Below are positions 26,001 to 37,336 of a stretch of DNA of 45,522 bases, piece after piece. The translations under genes were made by a program, and so were the position numbers. Below the pieces are notes generated by a model. It saw only the letters and a program-made list of their open reading frames with translations, did no database searches and was not told where the DNA came from. Source of the stretch: Lingula anatina (taxonomy: Eukaryota; Brachiopoda; Lingulata; Lingulida; Lingulidae); the NCBI RefSeq assembly GCF_001039355.2, contig NW_019776058.1, positions 64,001 through 109,522 of the forward strand, written 5' to 3'. How positions within the stretch are numbered: the stretch's first letter is position 1; every line of letters begins with the position of its first letter.

Positions 26001-29000
26001 ATACAGACTGAAAAAATAAAAAAGACTGGTGACAGTTTTCATCACTGAAATAAACAAACAACCTGTTATCACAAAATCTATATCACTCAAAATTATTTGT
26101 TATAGTATCAAAAATATCCTCTTTTGTATGAGATATTCTATTTTCTGAACAAATGCATCACTTAATGACTTATCATTTTAGCAGTATCAAACAGGTGTCT
26201 CTTAAATAAAAAAAAATTCCACAAGAATAAATGCAGTTAACAGCCACAACAAAATAAAGTATGCAATGGTCACATTCTTTTTTTATTTTTTTGTCCAACC
26301 CTTACCTCAGGAGCTCTATACAGTAAAGTCTGTAGTTCAAAGTCATCATAGTACAAAGAGACTTCATCATGGACACAGTGGAAGGCATTCCCAAAATCAG
26401 CTATCTTCAGACTAGAGAAATTGTGCTCTGAAATCAAAACATACTGGCTCAAAAAAACTCAATAAAAAATATACTTGCTAAAAAAAATAACAATTAAAGC
26501 AATATCTTATTTTGGTTTTAAACCTTAACTTTTCAAAAGTAATATCAATTTCAATTTTATTAACAATAAACATTTTTCAGGCTCTTTCGTAAGGTCAAAA
26601 ATAGATGGATGACAACATTTTTGTTTTATTTTTCAATTTGCGCTTTTCAAAAGTAAAATAGATTTCAATCTTACTCAAGATATATGATTCCTTTCACTAA
26701 ATAAAAAAGACTAAATAACAATTCCTGCTCATCTTCACTTCTGTTACACGTATGGCAGAGGTGGTTCAAGATGTGGATGCAACAAGTGTTTTTCATTTAT
26801 CAGAGAAAATGAACTGATTTCCTCTGCTGTGATAACACTTACTGTCCACAGCATGTACCTATCTAACCTGGCAGCCAGGTGATCTCAAGTGGCCTCCTCC
26901 ATTATTTATTATTACAGGTAACACACAGTAAGAGACACTTCATGTAGCTAGTGAGGTATTCTAATGTGTTCATATTGGAAAAAAATTCTTCTTTTTCTTT
27001 CATTCTTTCTTCCTTTCTTTTTTTATTTATTTATTATTATTATTTTTTTTTTTGGAGGGGGGGTGAAAAGCAAGCTTAAAATTCCCCAAATTGTTCAGAC
27101 AACAAGACTAATGTTGAGAAAAACTATAATAAAAGAAAAAAAAAACTAAAATAAAAAGCACTGTTGCCTGATTGTCATGTTTGTTGGCATTTCTTCACAC
27201 GAGTGTAACTATTGTTTTAGTCAAAGTTTCTACATACTATGATACATATTTTGGCAATATCAAAATTTAAAGGTCTACCTTCCACCTATACGTGTTGCCT
27301 ATAATGGTGCATTTAACTACTGATGCAGTATTGCCAATTTTACCTGAAGCTGACATTGTCAAACTAATGTGCACCAAAACAGGATCAAAGCAGAATGGAC
27401 ATATATATATATTAAGACAACAAAAATCCTTACTGAGCATAGTTACAGCAGCAGCAACTGATTAGCACTCCATCTTAATCAATACAGATGACTTAAGTTA
27501 AGTCCAGCCATTCCAGGAGATTCCAAGACTTCACTTAGAGTAGTTAGATGTTTATTTTCACAGTGGAGCAAGGTTGGGTGAGATGGTCAGATCAATCAGA
27601 TAGTACCAATCTCCAGATGATCAAAGTAGATCAAAGGATCAGACTCCAGAGGGGCAAAGGTGGAGCCCTCTCCTGCACCCCATGTTGTTCTTAGAGCAAT
27701 TACTCATCTGGCTATTTCTGAGAGACCTCAAGGTAATGATCAAACTATACATGCTAAGTAAAGTTAATAGAGCAATTTGGTACTTGAAACCACAATGGTA
27801 GTACTGTGGTGTCATTGGGGCACTTTGGATATTTTTATTTCTTTTATTCTAAATCAAAACATTATTAGTAGTCATCAGATGAGGTGTGTAAGAAGGATAA
27901 GTTGGACCAGTTTTGAAATAAATATCACAGGGCTTTTTAAATTTGTACTGGAAAAACAAAGCATTTACACCATTATATTTTTAATATCATTTTAAATCAT
28001 TATTTAAATTATAATCACTATTGTATAAAAAATATTATATCAAACAATACAACCAAAATTATTTCTTTCAACACAAATCCAGACAAGATGATGATAGTCT
28101 TAATATAAAAAAGGATTGCTTTAGTTTCCATGACACAAGGTTATAACAGATGCACCAATTTTCTACCCCAGGGGATCAGACAATATTTTTCTGTGCTGGA
28201 GTTGGCCGGGAGCCCATGAATACAAACCCTGCTAATCCCTTCATCAATACTTCTCCCTAAAACCATCACCTGGCTGGGGCACAGAAAGGACATGGATCGA
28301 TTTAGACTACCGTAATTACACATAAATTTTGAAATAGGGGATTTATTCTGAACATATTTACTGTTGAAAGATATATAATTTAGTGTTATTGATTGAAAAA
28401 TAAGTTTTCTGAGAGGCCCAACTTGATATGCAACAGAGAATTTCAGAAAAAATCTTTCAGCAATTCTGCACATACATTTTATTTTAATCTTGAAAAATAA
28501 GTTCATAAAGTTCTGTTCGAATTAAAGAAATAGGTGCCGTACATTCTGTCCAGACACAGTTCCTCGTCATTTTTCTATTTACTAATGACATTTACCAGTC
28601 TCCCCTAAGTACCATTTTAATACAATCTACCGACTAATCCCTCATGATCCAATTGATACTGTCAATAGCGCTTTAAGGCCATGGATTGCAATGGAAAAGG
28701 TTAACAAGCAAACTACTTGTGTTAAGTGAATCAGGGTTTATGAGTTTATGAAAGTGTCCTTAGGTTAGCGTTACAGGCTCAATTTGATTATTCATCCAAA
28801 GAGATTGATATGCTGTCAGAGAAATGGAAACATTTGTCATTGAATTATGGATGTTAATCAGTGCGTAATGGGCATCAGAAATGGCTCAAGAAAGTTTTTT
28901 TTTTTTTTAATTTATCTTTAAAGTTGACACGCTAAATATAAAGATCTTAAAAAACCTATGAAGTAAAAAAAAAAAAAGAAGTCCAACACAACCTGTAAAA

Positions 29001-32000
29001 TTATAGCTATTTATCAGTGTTATCTGATTAATGGCCAATAAAATAATCAATTTTTTTTATTTTAGCAAAAATCAGTCTATCTTTGTACCCTTTTTAAACC
29101 GTTGTTCTTTAAAGCTAACATACTTATTGAATCAACTCTCAATATTTTTTCAATAAAACATTCTTTTCATCCATCCTTAATAATCAATTATGTATTCATA
29201 CCTGACTCTAAGAGTATGTTTTCTGGCTTAAGATCCGCATGGATTACATTCTGCTGTTTCAAAAACCCCAAAGCCTGAAGCAGTTTCACTGTAACTTTCT
29301 TCAGCAGTGGAATCATCTGTAATAAAAAAATACAAAAAAAACACATAAAAGTTAATTATCTTATAAAAGATTGTGGTCATGATAAAAAGTACTCTTTCAT
29401 GTGGAATAAAAAGAAAAATGGCAATAAATTGTGGCTTGTTCTTATCACTTTTTGTATAAAGAGAAAAAAATAAAGATGTCTGCTGTAATTCCTCACACCT
29501 GAATGGTACCTATTATTAAGGCGGACTGGACAGGCTTATTGTAAACACAACCTCAATAAAATCTAAGCCAAGGAGGAGATAGAGACTATGGGTAAAAATG
29601 GTGGGCATTTCCCCTCTAAGGTTATCAGGAAATTCAAATAATTCTACAGCATCAAGGAATACATTTTCATGGTTACTCTTCAATATGACAATAAAATAAT
29701 CTTTTTTGAGAAAACATTTAGAAATACATAGCATCCTTTTTAAAATATTTATTTCATTTAGAAAAAAACAAGATGTCTTGATGTGGAGAAAAGACAGCAT
29801 TTAACTAAGTTAAAGAATGTTTTCTGTTAAATTTATAAACCAATATGTGATTTGCTGTGAAGTATTAAGTGTGTCAAAAATAGAACAGTTATCATTAAAA
29901 CATATATCAACCTTTAATTATATCACTCAATTAGATTGTTTCCACCTTTAAGTCATTACTAGCTCACCATTTAGATTAAAGGCACACTTTTAGGTACAGG
30001 TCTAGTAAGTCTCACCTGAGGTCATTCACCTTAACTTTTTTAATCTATTAAACCCTCTCCCTAATTAAGCAGAGATTACACTGGGTTTCAACAGAATCAT
30101 TTAATTAATTTTCTTCCTTTATCCAGTTACACCAAACCATATGGTTGTCTCCCTTTCAAAATGCGCGTATGTAAAAAAAAAACAACACAGTCAGGCATTT
30201 CCTATTTCCTTCCACTCTCCACTAAGGCTTCATAGCGAAACATGTGCCACATCAGATGAATAAACAAACCTCAAATCAAACACTGATAGTTTGCAACAAT
30301 TTCACAATCTCCTCCCCACACCTGTGGAAATGTATAGTGCACAATTTGATGTCCAGAAGGATTAAATTTTCAAAGAGGGGCTCCGACTTTCATCTCAAAG
30401 CCAATCATTTTTATGGCACATTAACTGCGTCTCTCACAATCTTTGGTGTGGTTTTCATTTTTTCTTACAGACTAGATCCAAAAAGTCTAATCGCTGTCCT
30501 AACTCAAGTCTACAGTTTGAAGATCAAAACAAACTTTACTTTTGTACCCAGCCTTAATTCTGGTTCCCTAGAAAGCAAGAGTCGCCAGTTTTTCTACCAC
30601 CGCTGAGTGAATAAAGTGGCAGCAACAGGTAGACTGCTAGTTTCCTATTACAATGCGACTTGGTGTCTGCCATCCTCTCAGAGAGAAAAAATAACACACA
30701 AGCCCATTAATTCTTTCACCATTAAGGAGAAAACCTGGTCAAAACTCTCTTGGAACTATCAATGACTCCTCTGGGTTTTTTTTTTTTTTATTCCCACAGA
30801 ATCTGTGAAACATTTCTATTACAACAATCACAAAGTGTACAGTACGGCAACATGGAGCATATTGAGGAATAAGAAAAAATTTCAAAAAATTAAAACATCA
30901 TTTTCCAATATCATTATATACATCATGATATTTTTCTAAGTCATCCACAATGCATGCTACTTTATAATTAAGGTGAATTCAACATATAAAGCAAATACAA
31001 AGAAACAGTGTTTCATTATGCAATGATTTATTAAGACTTCAATTATATTTAATGTCCTTTCTGCTCTAATATTTCCCAGTTATTAAAAGCTTCAAAAGCA
31101 TTAGGCAGCATCATGCAAGTCACAATGACACTTATTAGCATTGTGAGGAGTGTGAGTTAACAAAAGGATCAAAAGAAGACGCAAGTGTCAACACGGAATT
31201 ATGACGGATGAAAGTATTATGTCAGTTCTTTATCCCTGGAACAATGTGCGGCAATTTAAACGGCAGCATTACCCTAGTGACACTATCCCATGTGCTGCCC
31301 CTTAAAAGCTTATCAAACAATTATATACACACTGCTCAATTTATCTTTCATCTCTTAGCTAACAAGGGATCAATTTTCCAGGTTGCCTCACACTAATGTC
31401 TTCTCCCAGGAGATCCCACCTTATCCTTACAGGAATCATTCAGACAGAATAGGAAAGTTGCAAAAAGCTTTAAGGTGTACAATAGACCACCTGGACAGCC
31501 AACATCTCTCTCAACAGGTAGAATACAAAGAATTCAGGCCGAGTCATGGAAATGGTGGAGAAAATTAAAGGAAGCCCGGCGGAAACCTGGGTTGGACTTG
31601 TGCACAATTGCTGCTTCCTGTCTGTCTGTGATATAGGCAGCAAATAAAAACAAACAAAGGGAAGCAGAGCCCAGGTTACCTGAAATGCCTGTACATTACT
31701 GCAGCAGGGTCATTAGGAATTGTGCATGGCGATCAATAATAAGAGTATTATACCATGTCATGTAACCAGCCAACATCAAAACAGAGACATGATGAAGTAT
31801 AATGCACAATAAAACACCAGGAAATTTCTGACAAAAAAACTAAATACATTTCAGAAACCATTTTTGAGCTGTCAATTCTGAGCATTTTTTTTTCTCTCCG
31901 TGTGTAACATAACTCAGCCATGTCAAAATGCAGTCACAATGAACAGTAAAGCACAATAAATCAGATGGATAGAGATGAAAGTGTACCAAAAGAAAAATAG

Positions 32001-35000
32001 CTTAACTGTGAAATTTGAGCCAAACCTAGGTAGCTAAACAATATCTACATCAAAATACACATGACATAAGCAGTTAGACACAATAGATCAAAAAGGTAAT
32101 GGGTGCCCATGGATAAAATGACAATACAGGGAAATTTCACACCATTTAAAATAAAAGTGATGTTAGATGCACAGAAAAAAAAGTGAATTTGAACATCATA
32201 TCAATACAGCAAATTAGGAATAGTAATATCCTGAGCATTCTATGCTGTACCAAAAGAATTACATATGAAGACTTCACTCAGAGCACATTTCTGTTTTTTA
32301 ATCACCACATTCGAATACCCAAACATATTTACCTGATTTTTATCTATTTTTTTGAAGTGCAGTGACAGAGGGGACGGGTCCAGGAGATCAAACACCATAC
32401 AGTAGTGATTGTCCAGCATGAATGTATTCTGAAATATAAAGAAAAAATTACGACAAAAAAAAGGGAATTTTTTCCTCAATTTATTTTTATAATAATATAA
32501 TTTTTTTTAGATATAACAAGCACATCTGCAGCTTACCTGTTATCCAAGGCAAAACTTAATCATAATTTTCTTCTTTCTAATAACAAATGACACTGACCAA
32601 ATACAATCAAAAATAATAAATCAGAAAAAAAAAATTTACTTTTACATCTTTTAAACTGACAAATTTTCATCAATTGGATGCCTTTTTTCATGGGTCTAGG
32701 ATGGATAGAGAGTGACTAAAAAATCATCACATTGCAAAACAACATTCTTTGGGATAAAAAACGAAAAAAAAGGGAAGCCTGTTTTGACAGAAGATTAGCA
32801 GGTTAGAGAGAGATAAGTAAGAAAAAGATGTTATCCAGGTATAATATACTTTAGCAGCTGTTATCTATCAAGTTTATGACTAATCATGTATACTTTGCAG
32901 TCTTTTCTTTTTTATTTTGGGGGAGGGGGGGCAGACTAAAAAAATTATGTTTAGAATCAAGAATTACATACCTAGTTTTTCTTTTAATATACGTATTTTA
33001 CACAGGCTATCGTTTGATGACAATTCTTCTTCATAATTCTTAATTTTTTCTTAAATAGATTTAACCTTTTGAACTTTAAGATTTCCTATCATGACTCATT
33101 TTCATTTTTCTTTTGAACAAAAACTGCTGACTGAAAATGGTATTTATAAATATACTCATATATATTTCTTTTTCTTTTTTAATAATCAATTCAAGCTGTC
33201 AACAATCATTCCGAAGAGCTTCAATCATAATGCAAGTCACTGATATAACTCAATAATTCAACCAAGTTATGAATCAATTAACTGGATATCATCAACAATT
33301 AGTGTATCATATCATATTAAGTAGTGCATTTTTTTCTTCATGTGTGGTTACCTAGCAAAATAGGGTCAATCTGGATAGTTAGTCTTCTCTCTTCGGGTTT
33401 CTGCAACATTCTTTTCCGATGTGTCATGGAGGCAAGGTGTCTTCACGCGAGCGCGAGTAATATGTGCATTACGCATGCAGGAACACTGTGGGTCTGCTAA
33501 ATTTGTATGCTGTATCGCGACCACGCCCGACACCTCAAACCTTCATATGTGTGGAATGAGGTGGTTTGGGTTTAAAATACAGGTGGGTAAACCTGTGTGA
33601 GTTTGCAGTGGGGTTCTGCAGATGAACATGTTTTTATTATAAGTATTGCCGCAGGATCAAAAACACCTTGTGAAGAGGCAATATTTCTATTAGTCTGACC
33701 AACTTCTCAATCATGGAACCACAGCAAGAAACAAAAAGGGTAATTTGTATCTTTTAACAATATTTTTTGTTTCAAAAGCATTAGAGAAAAGGACATTTTG
33801 TATAACTTTTAGGATAAATGGCAGAGAAAAAAGGATTTGGATTACAAACTGCAACAGCCATAGCCAAAACAATAAGAAAGAAAAAAAGAATGCTGCCAAG
33901 AATAAGAATGATATATATTGTTCTAAAATCACCAGTTTGGCAAGAAAATGTAGTTAGCAACAATTGCTATCCATGTCCAGGTGTGTGTGTATTCTTTATC
34001 CATGGGTGTGGCCAGATAAACTATCACCTAGGTCCAGGAAAGGCATTGCGAAAATGATGGACCCACAAAAATGTAGCACCATAAATGAAGTACAAACACA
34101 TACATATATTACATAGAAATATTTCTTGTGGCATTAAGAGGGGCAGACACTGATCAGGATGGTTGACTTGACGGAACAAAGACAGAGGTTAGTTCTGTAT
34201 ATATATGCTTCTATCTACTTCTATCTATACTAAGAAAAGAATTAGGCATACTTGTATAAGATAAGTGAAAATATCTAAAATACATAAGAAAGAACATAAT
34301 AAAGGCAGTAAATTTTTTATTTAAAATTGATGATAAGGTAAAAGAAAAAACAATCTAACTTTTCTTTAAGCACTGAAAGTAATATGTGTTTAGCACAGAA
34401 ACATTTTGTTTCCTAAAATGATACCAACTCCTTCATTTTTAAGGAAAAATTTTCCTTGGTTAGTAAAAGATTCTTTCTAATTTTTTAATGACTTTCAGAG
34501 ATAGAACATGAGCTACAAAATTAAAGGACCTTAAGTAAACTTTGCAAGTAAATTTTCACAATAAAAATATACAGAAAAAAAAAACGTTTAAAAAATAACA
34601 ATTCAATTTTAAAAATTCAGCTACTTGTTTTTTTTAACTTTTTGTCAAATTCCATAATAGTTTATATATCAATTACCTGTAATCTTAAAATTGGTGCCAA
34701 GTGGTAGGGATCAGCTTGATTCAGGCGGCGTATACAGTCACTCTCCTGGGCACCTATAGGCTGAAAGTTGGTGTGGAGGACCTTGATGGATACTTTAACG
34801 TCATCTTTAAAGGTGTCCTAAAATATCAATTATAAACATTAATGAGAATTTTTTCTAAGTTACTGGATAAGGAAATGAGTAAATGAGTTTTTGTATTTGA
34901 AATTAATTCCTATTGATCTTCAAAAATTTCTTCTTTTTTCATAATTTTAAGAGAAGGAAATTAATGTAAAATGTTCATTTGAAATCAATTCAAATTGATC

Positions 35001-35369
35001 TTTAAAAAATTCTTCTTTCATAATTTTTACTGATAACTTCCATCAGATGGAAGAAGCAAAACTTGTCTTAAAATCACTTTTCAACTAGNGGAGAGGCTAG
35101 TTTCCAATGACCTCTAATACTCAGGGTTCTGGTAGGAAGGGTGTTGGCTGGGGCCCCTTGGATTTGCCTTTTTTCCAGCAAACTTGATTACAGTTTTAAA
35201 AAGTGACAAAGTAAACCATTATGTCCTATTCAGATTTTGGTGCATTTAGATCTGTTACTGCATGTGAAGATGACATGTAAAGTGATGATAAAATATGAAC
35301 CAAAACAAAAGCAACAGCAGTGCAAAAAAGTACCTGCAAAGGACTCAACATCCGCATCTGAGCAGCATC
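11029..35369 (-). CDS. DYRK/HIPK-like CMGC protein kinase with long low-complexity C-terminal tail
   Basis: Twelve exons splice in frame: 35334-35369, 34677-34817, 32333-32428, 29202-29316, 26306-26427, 16597-16719, 16209-16308, 15317-15415, 14765-14845, 11977-14441, 11631-11687 and 11029-11058 (stop). That gives 1154 residues plus an unresolved N-terminus. The catalytic set is complete: ATP-binding Lys in [14 protein letters not shown] catalytic loop, ADFGNA metal site, YRAPE, DMWSLGC, and the closing Arg in [22 protein letters not shown], the [21 protein letters not shown] stretch and the KVLGPFP segment point to CMGC kinases of the DYRK/HIPK branch. The activation loop reads [14 protein letters not shown], where DYRKs have YxYIQSRFYRSPE. 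The tail is Ser/Lys/Glu/Asn-rich with basic clusters that could act as nuclear localisation signals. I cannot name an orthologue. The Gly-rich loop exon is not firmly located. Confidence 0.92.
11977..14441 (-). CDS. Giant exon encoding the kinase's low-complexity tail
   Basis: This is one 2465-bp exon (phase 1 in, phase 0 out) of the kinase gene, coding about 822 residues directly after the catalytic domain. It opens with [17 protein letters not shown] and ends SSVDHIYQ before the donor GTTAGA. It has no recognised domain: the composition is rich in Ser, Asn, Lys, Glu and Asp, with few hydrophobic runs, which suggests disorder. Basic clusters such as CKKRRVKG and [12 protein letters not shown] lie in its second half, followed by an acidic Ser-Asp-Glu segment. 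An open frame this long in AT-rich DNA, with correct phase at both ends, makes coding status secure. Confidence 0.93.
15512..15857. repeat. Duplicated contig end, copy 1 (346 bp)
   Basis: This intronic block is repeated at 15859-16205 on the other side of a single N at 15858. The copies differ visibly only in one T-run length. Duplication that abuts an N on both sides is the mark of overlapping contigs joined without merging. Confidence 0.9.
15859..16205. repeat. Duplicated contig end, copy 2 (347 bp)
   Basis: Second copy of 15512-15857. It runs directly into the donor of the kinase exon at 16209, so this is the copy attached to the gene. Confidence 0.9.
16597..16719 (-). CDS. Kinase exon: post-APE segment with DMWSLGC
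   Basis: This 41-codon phase-0 exon of the kinase gene starts directly after the APE Glu ([10 protein letters not shown]), carries the conserved Asp and Trp of subdomain IX ([12 protein letters not shown]), and ends KKLVLEQ. The duplicated block that starts at 16824 does not include it, so the exon is single copy. Confidence 0.93.
16824..18385. repeat. About 1.56-kb intronic block duplicated across the N gap, copy 1
   Basis: Starts at CATTATCTGTAAAG and ends CTTATTTTTGG where the N gap begins. It matches 18569-20142 nearly base for base, with scattered SNPs and one small tandem expansion near 19496 in the other copy. It lies in the kinase intron between 16719 and 26306. Short open frames here (17800-18036, 18114-18305) have no recognisable product. 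Confidence 0.88.
18386..18568. other. Assembly gap (183 N)
   Basis: A run of unknown bases. The duplicate blocks on its two sides end and begin exactly at its edges. Confidence 0.99.
18569..20142. repeat. About 1.57-kb intronic block duplicated across the N gap, copy 2
   Basis: Second copy of 16824-18385. After 20142 the sequence continues as unique intron, so this copy is attached to the upstream part of the kinase gene. It is probably the allelic version and not a real tandem duplication. Confidence 0.88.
20143..26305 (-). other. Intron of the kinase gene (unique part)
   Basis: About 6.2 kb of AT-rich intron. No exon, RNA gene or complete transposon was recognised. A short similar phrase (CTCTGACACATTCACAAT / CATCTAACACATTCACAAT) recurs near 20297 and 20650, perhaps from a degenerate repeat. 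Confidence 0.6.
26306..26427 (-). CDS. Kinase exon: DFG motif and activation loop
   Basis: This exon (phase 1 in, phase 0 out) encodes [16 protein letters not shown], then [21 protein letters not shown] and APE are intact. Aligned on the shared Gln and YRAPE, the two Tyr positions of the DYRK YxY motif are Asp and Glu here, and the Arg of QSR is Leu. Two Tyr remain slightly upstream (LYYDD). Confidence 0.93.
26428..29201 (-). other. Intron of the kinase gene
   Basis: AT-rich intron. Around 26990-27060 it holds a long pyrimidine and ATT-rich run ending in a G tract. Nothing coding was recognised. Confidence 0.6.
29202..29316 (-). CDS. Kinase exon: catalytic loop HADLKPEN
   Basis: Exon of 38 codons plus one base. 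It encodes the alpha-E helix ([17 protein letters not shown]) and the catalytic loop [13 protein letters not shown]. The Ala in HAD instead of Arg in HRD is the form I know from HIPK kinases; the catalytic Asp, Lys and Asn are present. Confidence 0.93.
29317..32332 (-). other. Intron of the kinase gene
   Basis: About 3.0 kb of AT-rich intron. The open frame at 30244-30606 on the plus strand (120 codons) has no recognisable product and no splice context that supports it. Confidence 0.6.
32429..34676 (-). other. Intron of the kinase gene with a CpG-containing patch
   Basis: About 2.2 kb of intron. A G-rich run lies near 32920-32933. The only compositionally distinct part is about 33425-33545, which carries several CpGs (ACGCGAGCGCGAG, TACGCATGCA, TATCGCGACCACGCCCG) in an otherwise CpG-poor background. 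Confidence 0.55.
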
Positions 35370-36803
35370 CTAGAAGAAAATATCAGAAATTGTTTGAAAA
35401 ATAAGACCACCTCTATATAAAATCAGGAGTGGATACCATTTTAGACCATGAAACATCAGCATCTTTACAGCAGGTATCCTCACCCAGGAAATGTTTTCTG
35501 TAAAAACTCATTTCATCCTTTAAAACATATTAATAAACAAAGGGCATTCAAAATACTTTTTGTACTCTATTTTTGTAATAATTTTCACTTAGACATGTAA
35601 TATTTTAGAAGTTTGTTTTAGTTTGGTAAAGTATATTGTGCGATTGCAAAAAAGAAAGAAAAATTAAAATAATTCTTTTATAATTCTGAATAATAAGAGA
35701 TAAATGTTAAAGAAAAAAGTGCAGCAAACAAAAAATCAAGTTATTAACAAAATAAGTCTTAGACCACATCTCTAGAATCCCCTCTTAGTATCAATAACAC
35801 AAAAAAGCACCAGTGTACTACCAATCACCGTGTTCAAATGTATTTTAATTTTTGCATTATGTAATATAAATATATGATCTTGAAAAAGTTATTTCTGATT
35901 TTAATTTTCAGAATTTTCAGATTATTGATATGAGGCATATGCTGTATTCAGATCCCTTTTTACATATTAGGGTGTTTTAATACCAATGTTTTACATTACA
36001 AAGTAATTACATTTTTCAAAATAGCAGCCGAATATTACAGTAATAACTTAAACCCAAACAGCAGTCTTAATTTTCATACACAATAAAAATAAAATTGTTA
36101 AGTACTTAAAAAAAAGGAAGAAAGAAAAATGTTATGGCAATTGCTGAAGGCTCTCAGAAAAAAAATTAAAAAATCTGAGATGTGACCATCACTTCATAAG
36201 TTTGAAATATTTCAATCTTTGTTAATTTAGTGGAAATGGATCTGAACACAGCTTGTAATACTTACAATGTAAAAACTCTTGGTCAGTTATGTATTAGTTT
36301 CAAATCAAACTTCAGTAGCAAAGTTAATGCTATTAAGGATTAAAGCAGGTAATATAACAGATAAGATTATAAAAAGGGGAGATATGAAGTAAATGAAAAG
36401 GCAAATAAAATTATAAAGAAAAGATGTTGATTAATAAACAATTTTTAAACTCATTAAATTTATGAAAGCTAAGGTAACATTTGTACACATGCATTAATGA
36501 AATAAATGTATGTGACTTAAATTTTTACTTAAACAATCAAGGAGAATATTATAATTTCAATGTGAAATTAAAGTAATATTCAAAATTATCAAGAAAATAA
36601 AAATAAAAAATATTAACCAAATAAAGGGGAAAATGAAAAACAAAATCGAAAAATCAAAAATAAATATACTAGTATATGTATACATACGAATTGTATTCAT
36701 TTTTATTTAAATTACACTTTCACATTTACCAGTACCTATCTGTGTACCAGTAAATATCATCTTTAAGCCTAATCATCCTCATCACAAATCTCAATAAACT
36801 AAC

Positions 36804-36828
36804 CTCAGTTATATGGTACATAAGCCAC
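36804..36828 (-). CDS. Possible 25-bp micro-exon upstream of the kinase exons
   Basis: Flanked on the minus strand by TTTTTGACAATTGCAG and GTTAGT. Read in the frame that joins the next exon (DAAQMRML...) it gives WLMYHITE without a stop, but needs a preceding exon that ends in phase 2, which I could not find. It competes with the candidate at 36925-37059. Confidence 0.2.
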
Positions 36829-36924
36829 CTGCAATTGTCAAAAATTAGTACAAAAGATCAAACACTGAAGCCCTAGCAACACTGCACCCATTACCATGAC
36901 AACTGTTACTACGCCAGCACTAAC

Positions 36925-37059
36925 CAAGGCAACAATCTGCCAGAGGGCTGCAGATCCTATTACCAGATGGCACTCTGTTATGCAAGACAAACCCTTTTTC
37001 ATTTTCCCCACTAGCTGGCTGACTGTCTCTAACAGGATAGAGACTGCTCCTTGCGTCAT
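36925..37059 (-). CDS. Possible first exon of the kinase (degenerate Gly-loop candidate)
   Basis: A 45-codon frame from the ATG at 37059 to a GTTAGT donor in phase 0, which would join DAAQMRML in frame and give a 1199-aa protein. Its end, LVIGSAALWQIVAL, vaguely resembles a kinase Gly-rich loop but lacks the second and third Gly. It would also place the loop about 34 residues from the ATP-binding Lys, where about 22 is usual. The same frame runs on into a hydrophobic stretch. An alternative frame here (MGREDDARSS...) ends in the wrong phase. Weak evidence. Confidence 0.22.
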
Positions 37060-37336
37060 CTTCTCTGCCCATTTTTAGGTCAACGTCATAATCTACGTGC
37101 AAGTACATAGTAAGAGTGAAACACATAATCCTAAAATTGATTACTTTTCTTTAATACCATACTTACATGTACATCACTGCCATATATATATATCATGTTC
37201 AATAAAACATTCCTCTTTTTTAAATCTTAAAAAACAAACAATGCAAACACTTAACTGAAATCCTACTCACTCACATAAGCATACATCTTATCACTAACCA
37301 ATATGGATGCCTACTCTCATAAAATTCAATACATAA

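Noticed and set aside
30244-30606. 120-codon plus-strand ORF in a kinase intron
   Set aside because: Composition is not protein-like, no domain or splice support was seen, and AT-rich introns of this size yield such frames by chance.
36838-37059. 73-codon ORF resembling a small membrane protein
   Set aside because: The hydrophobic run (ALWQIVALVSAGVVTVV) is suggestive, but an isolated single-exon peptide with no homologue and competing splice sites is not enough. Only its first 45 codons are kept, as a weak exon candidate.
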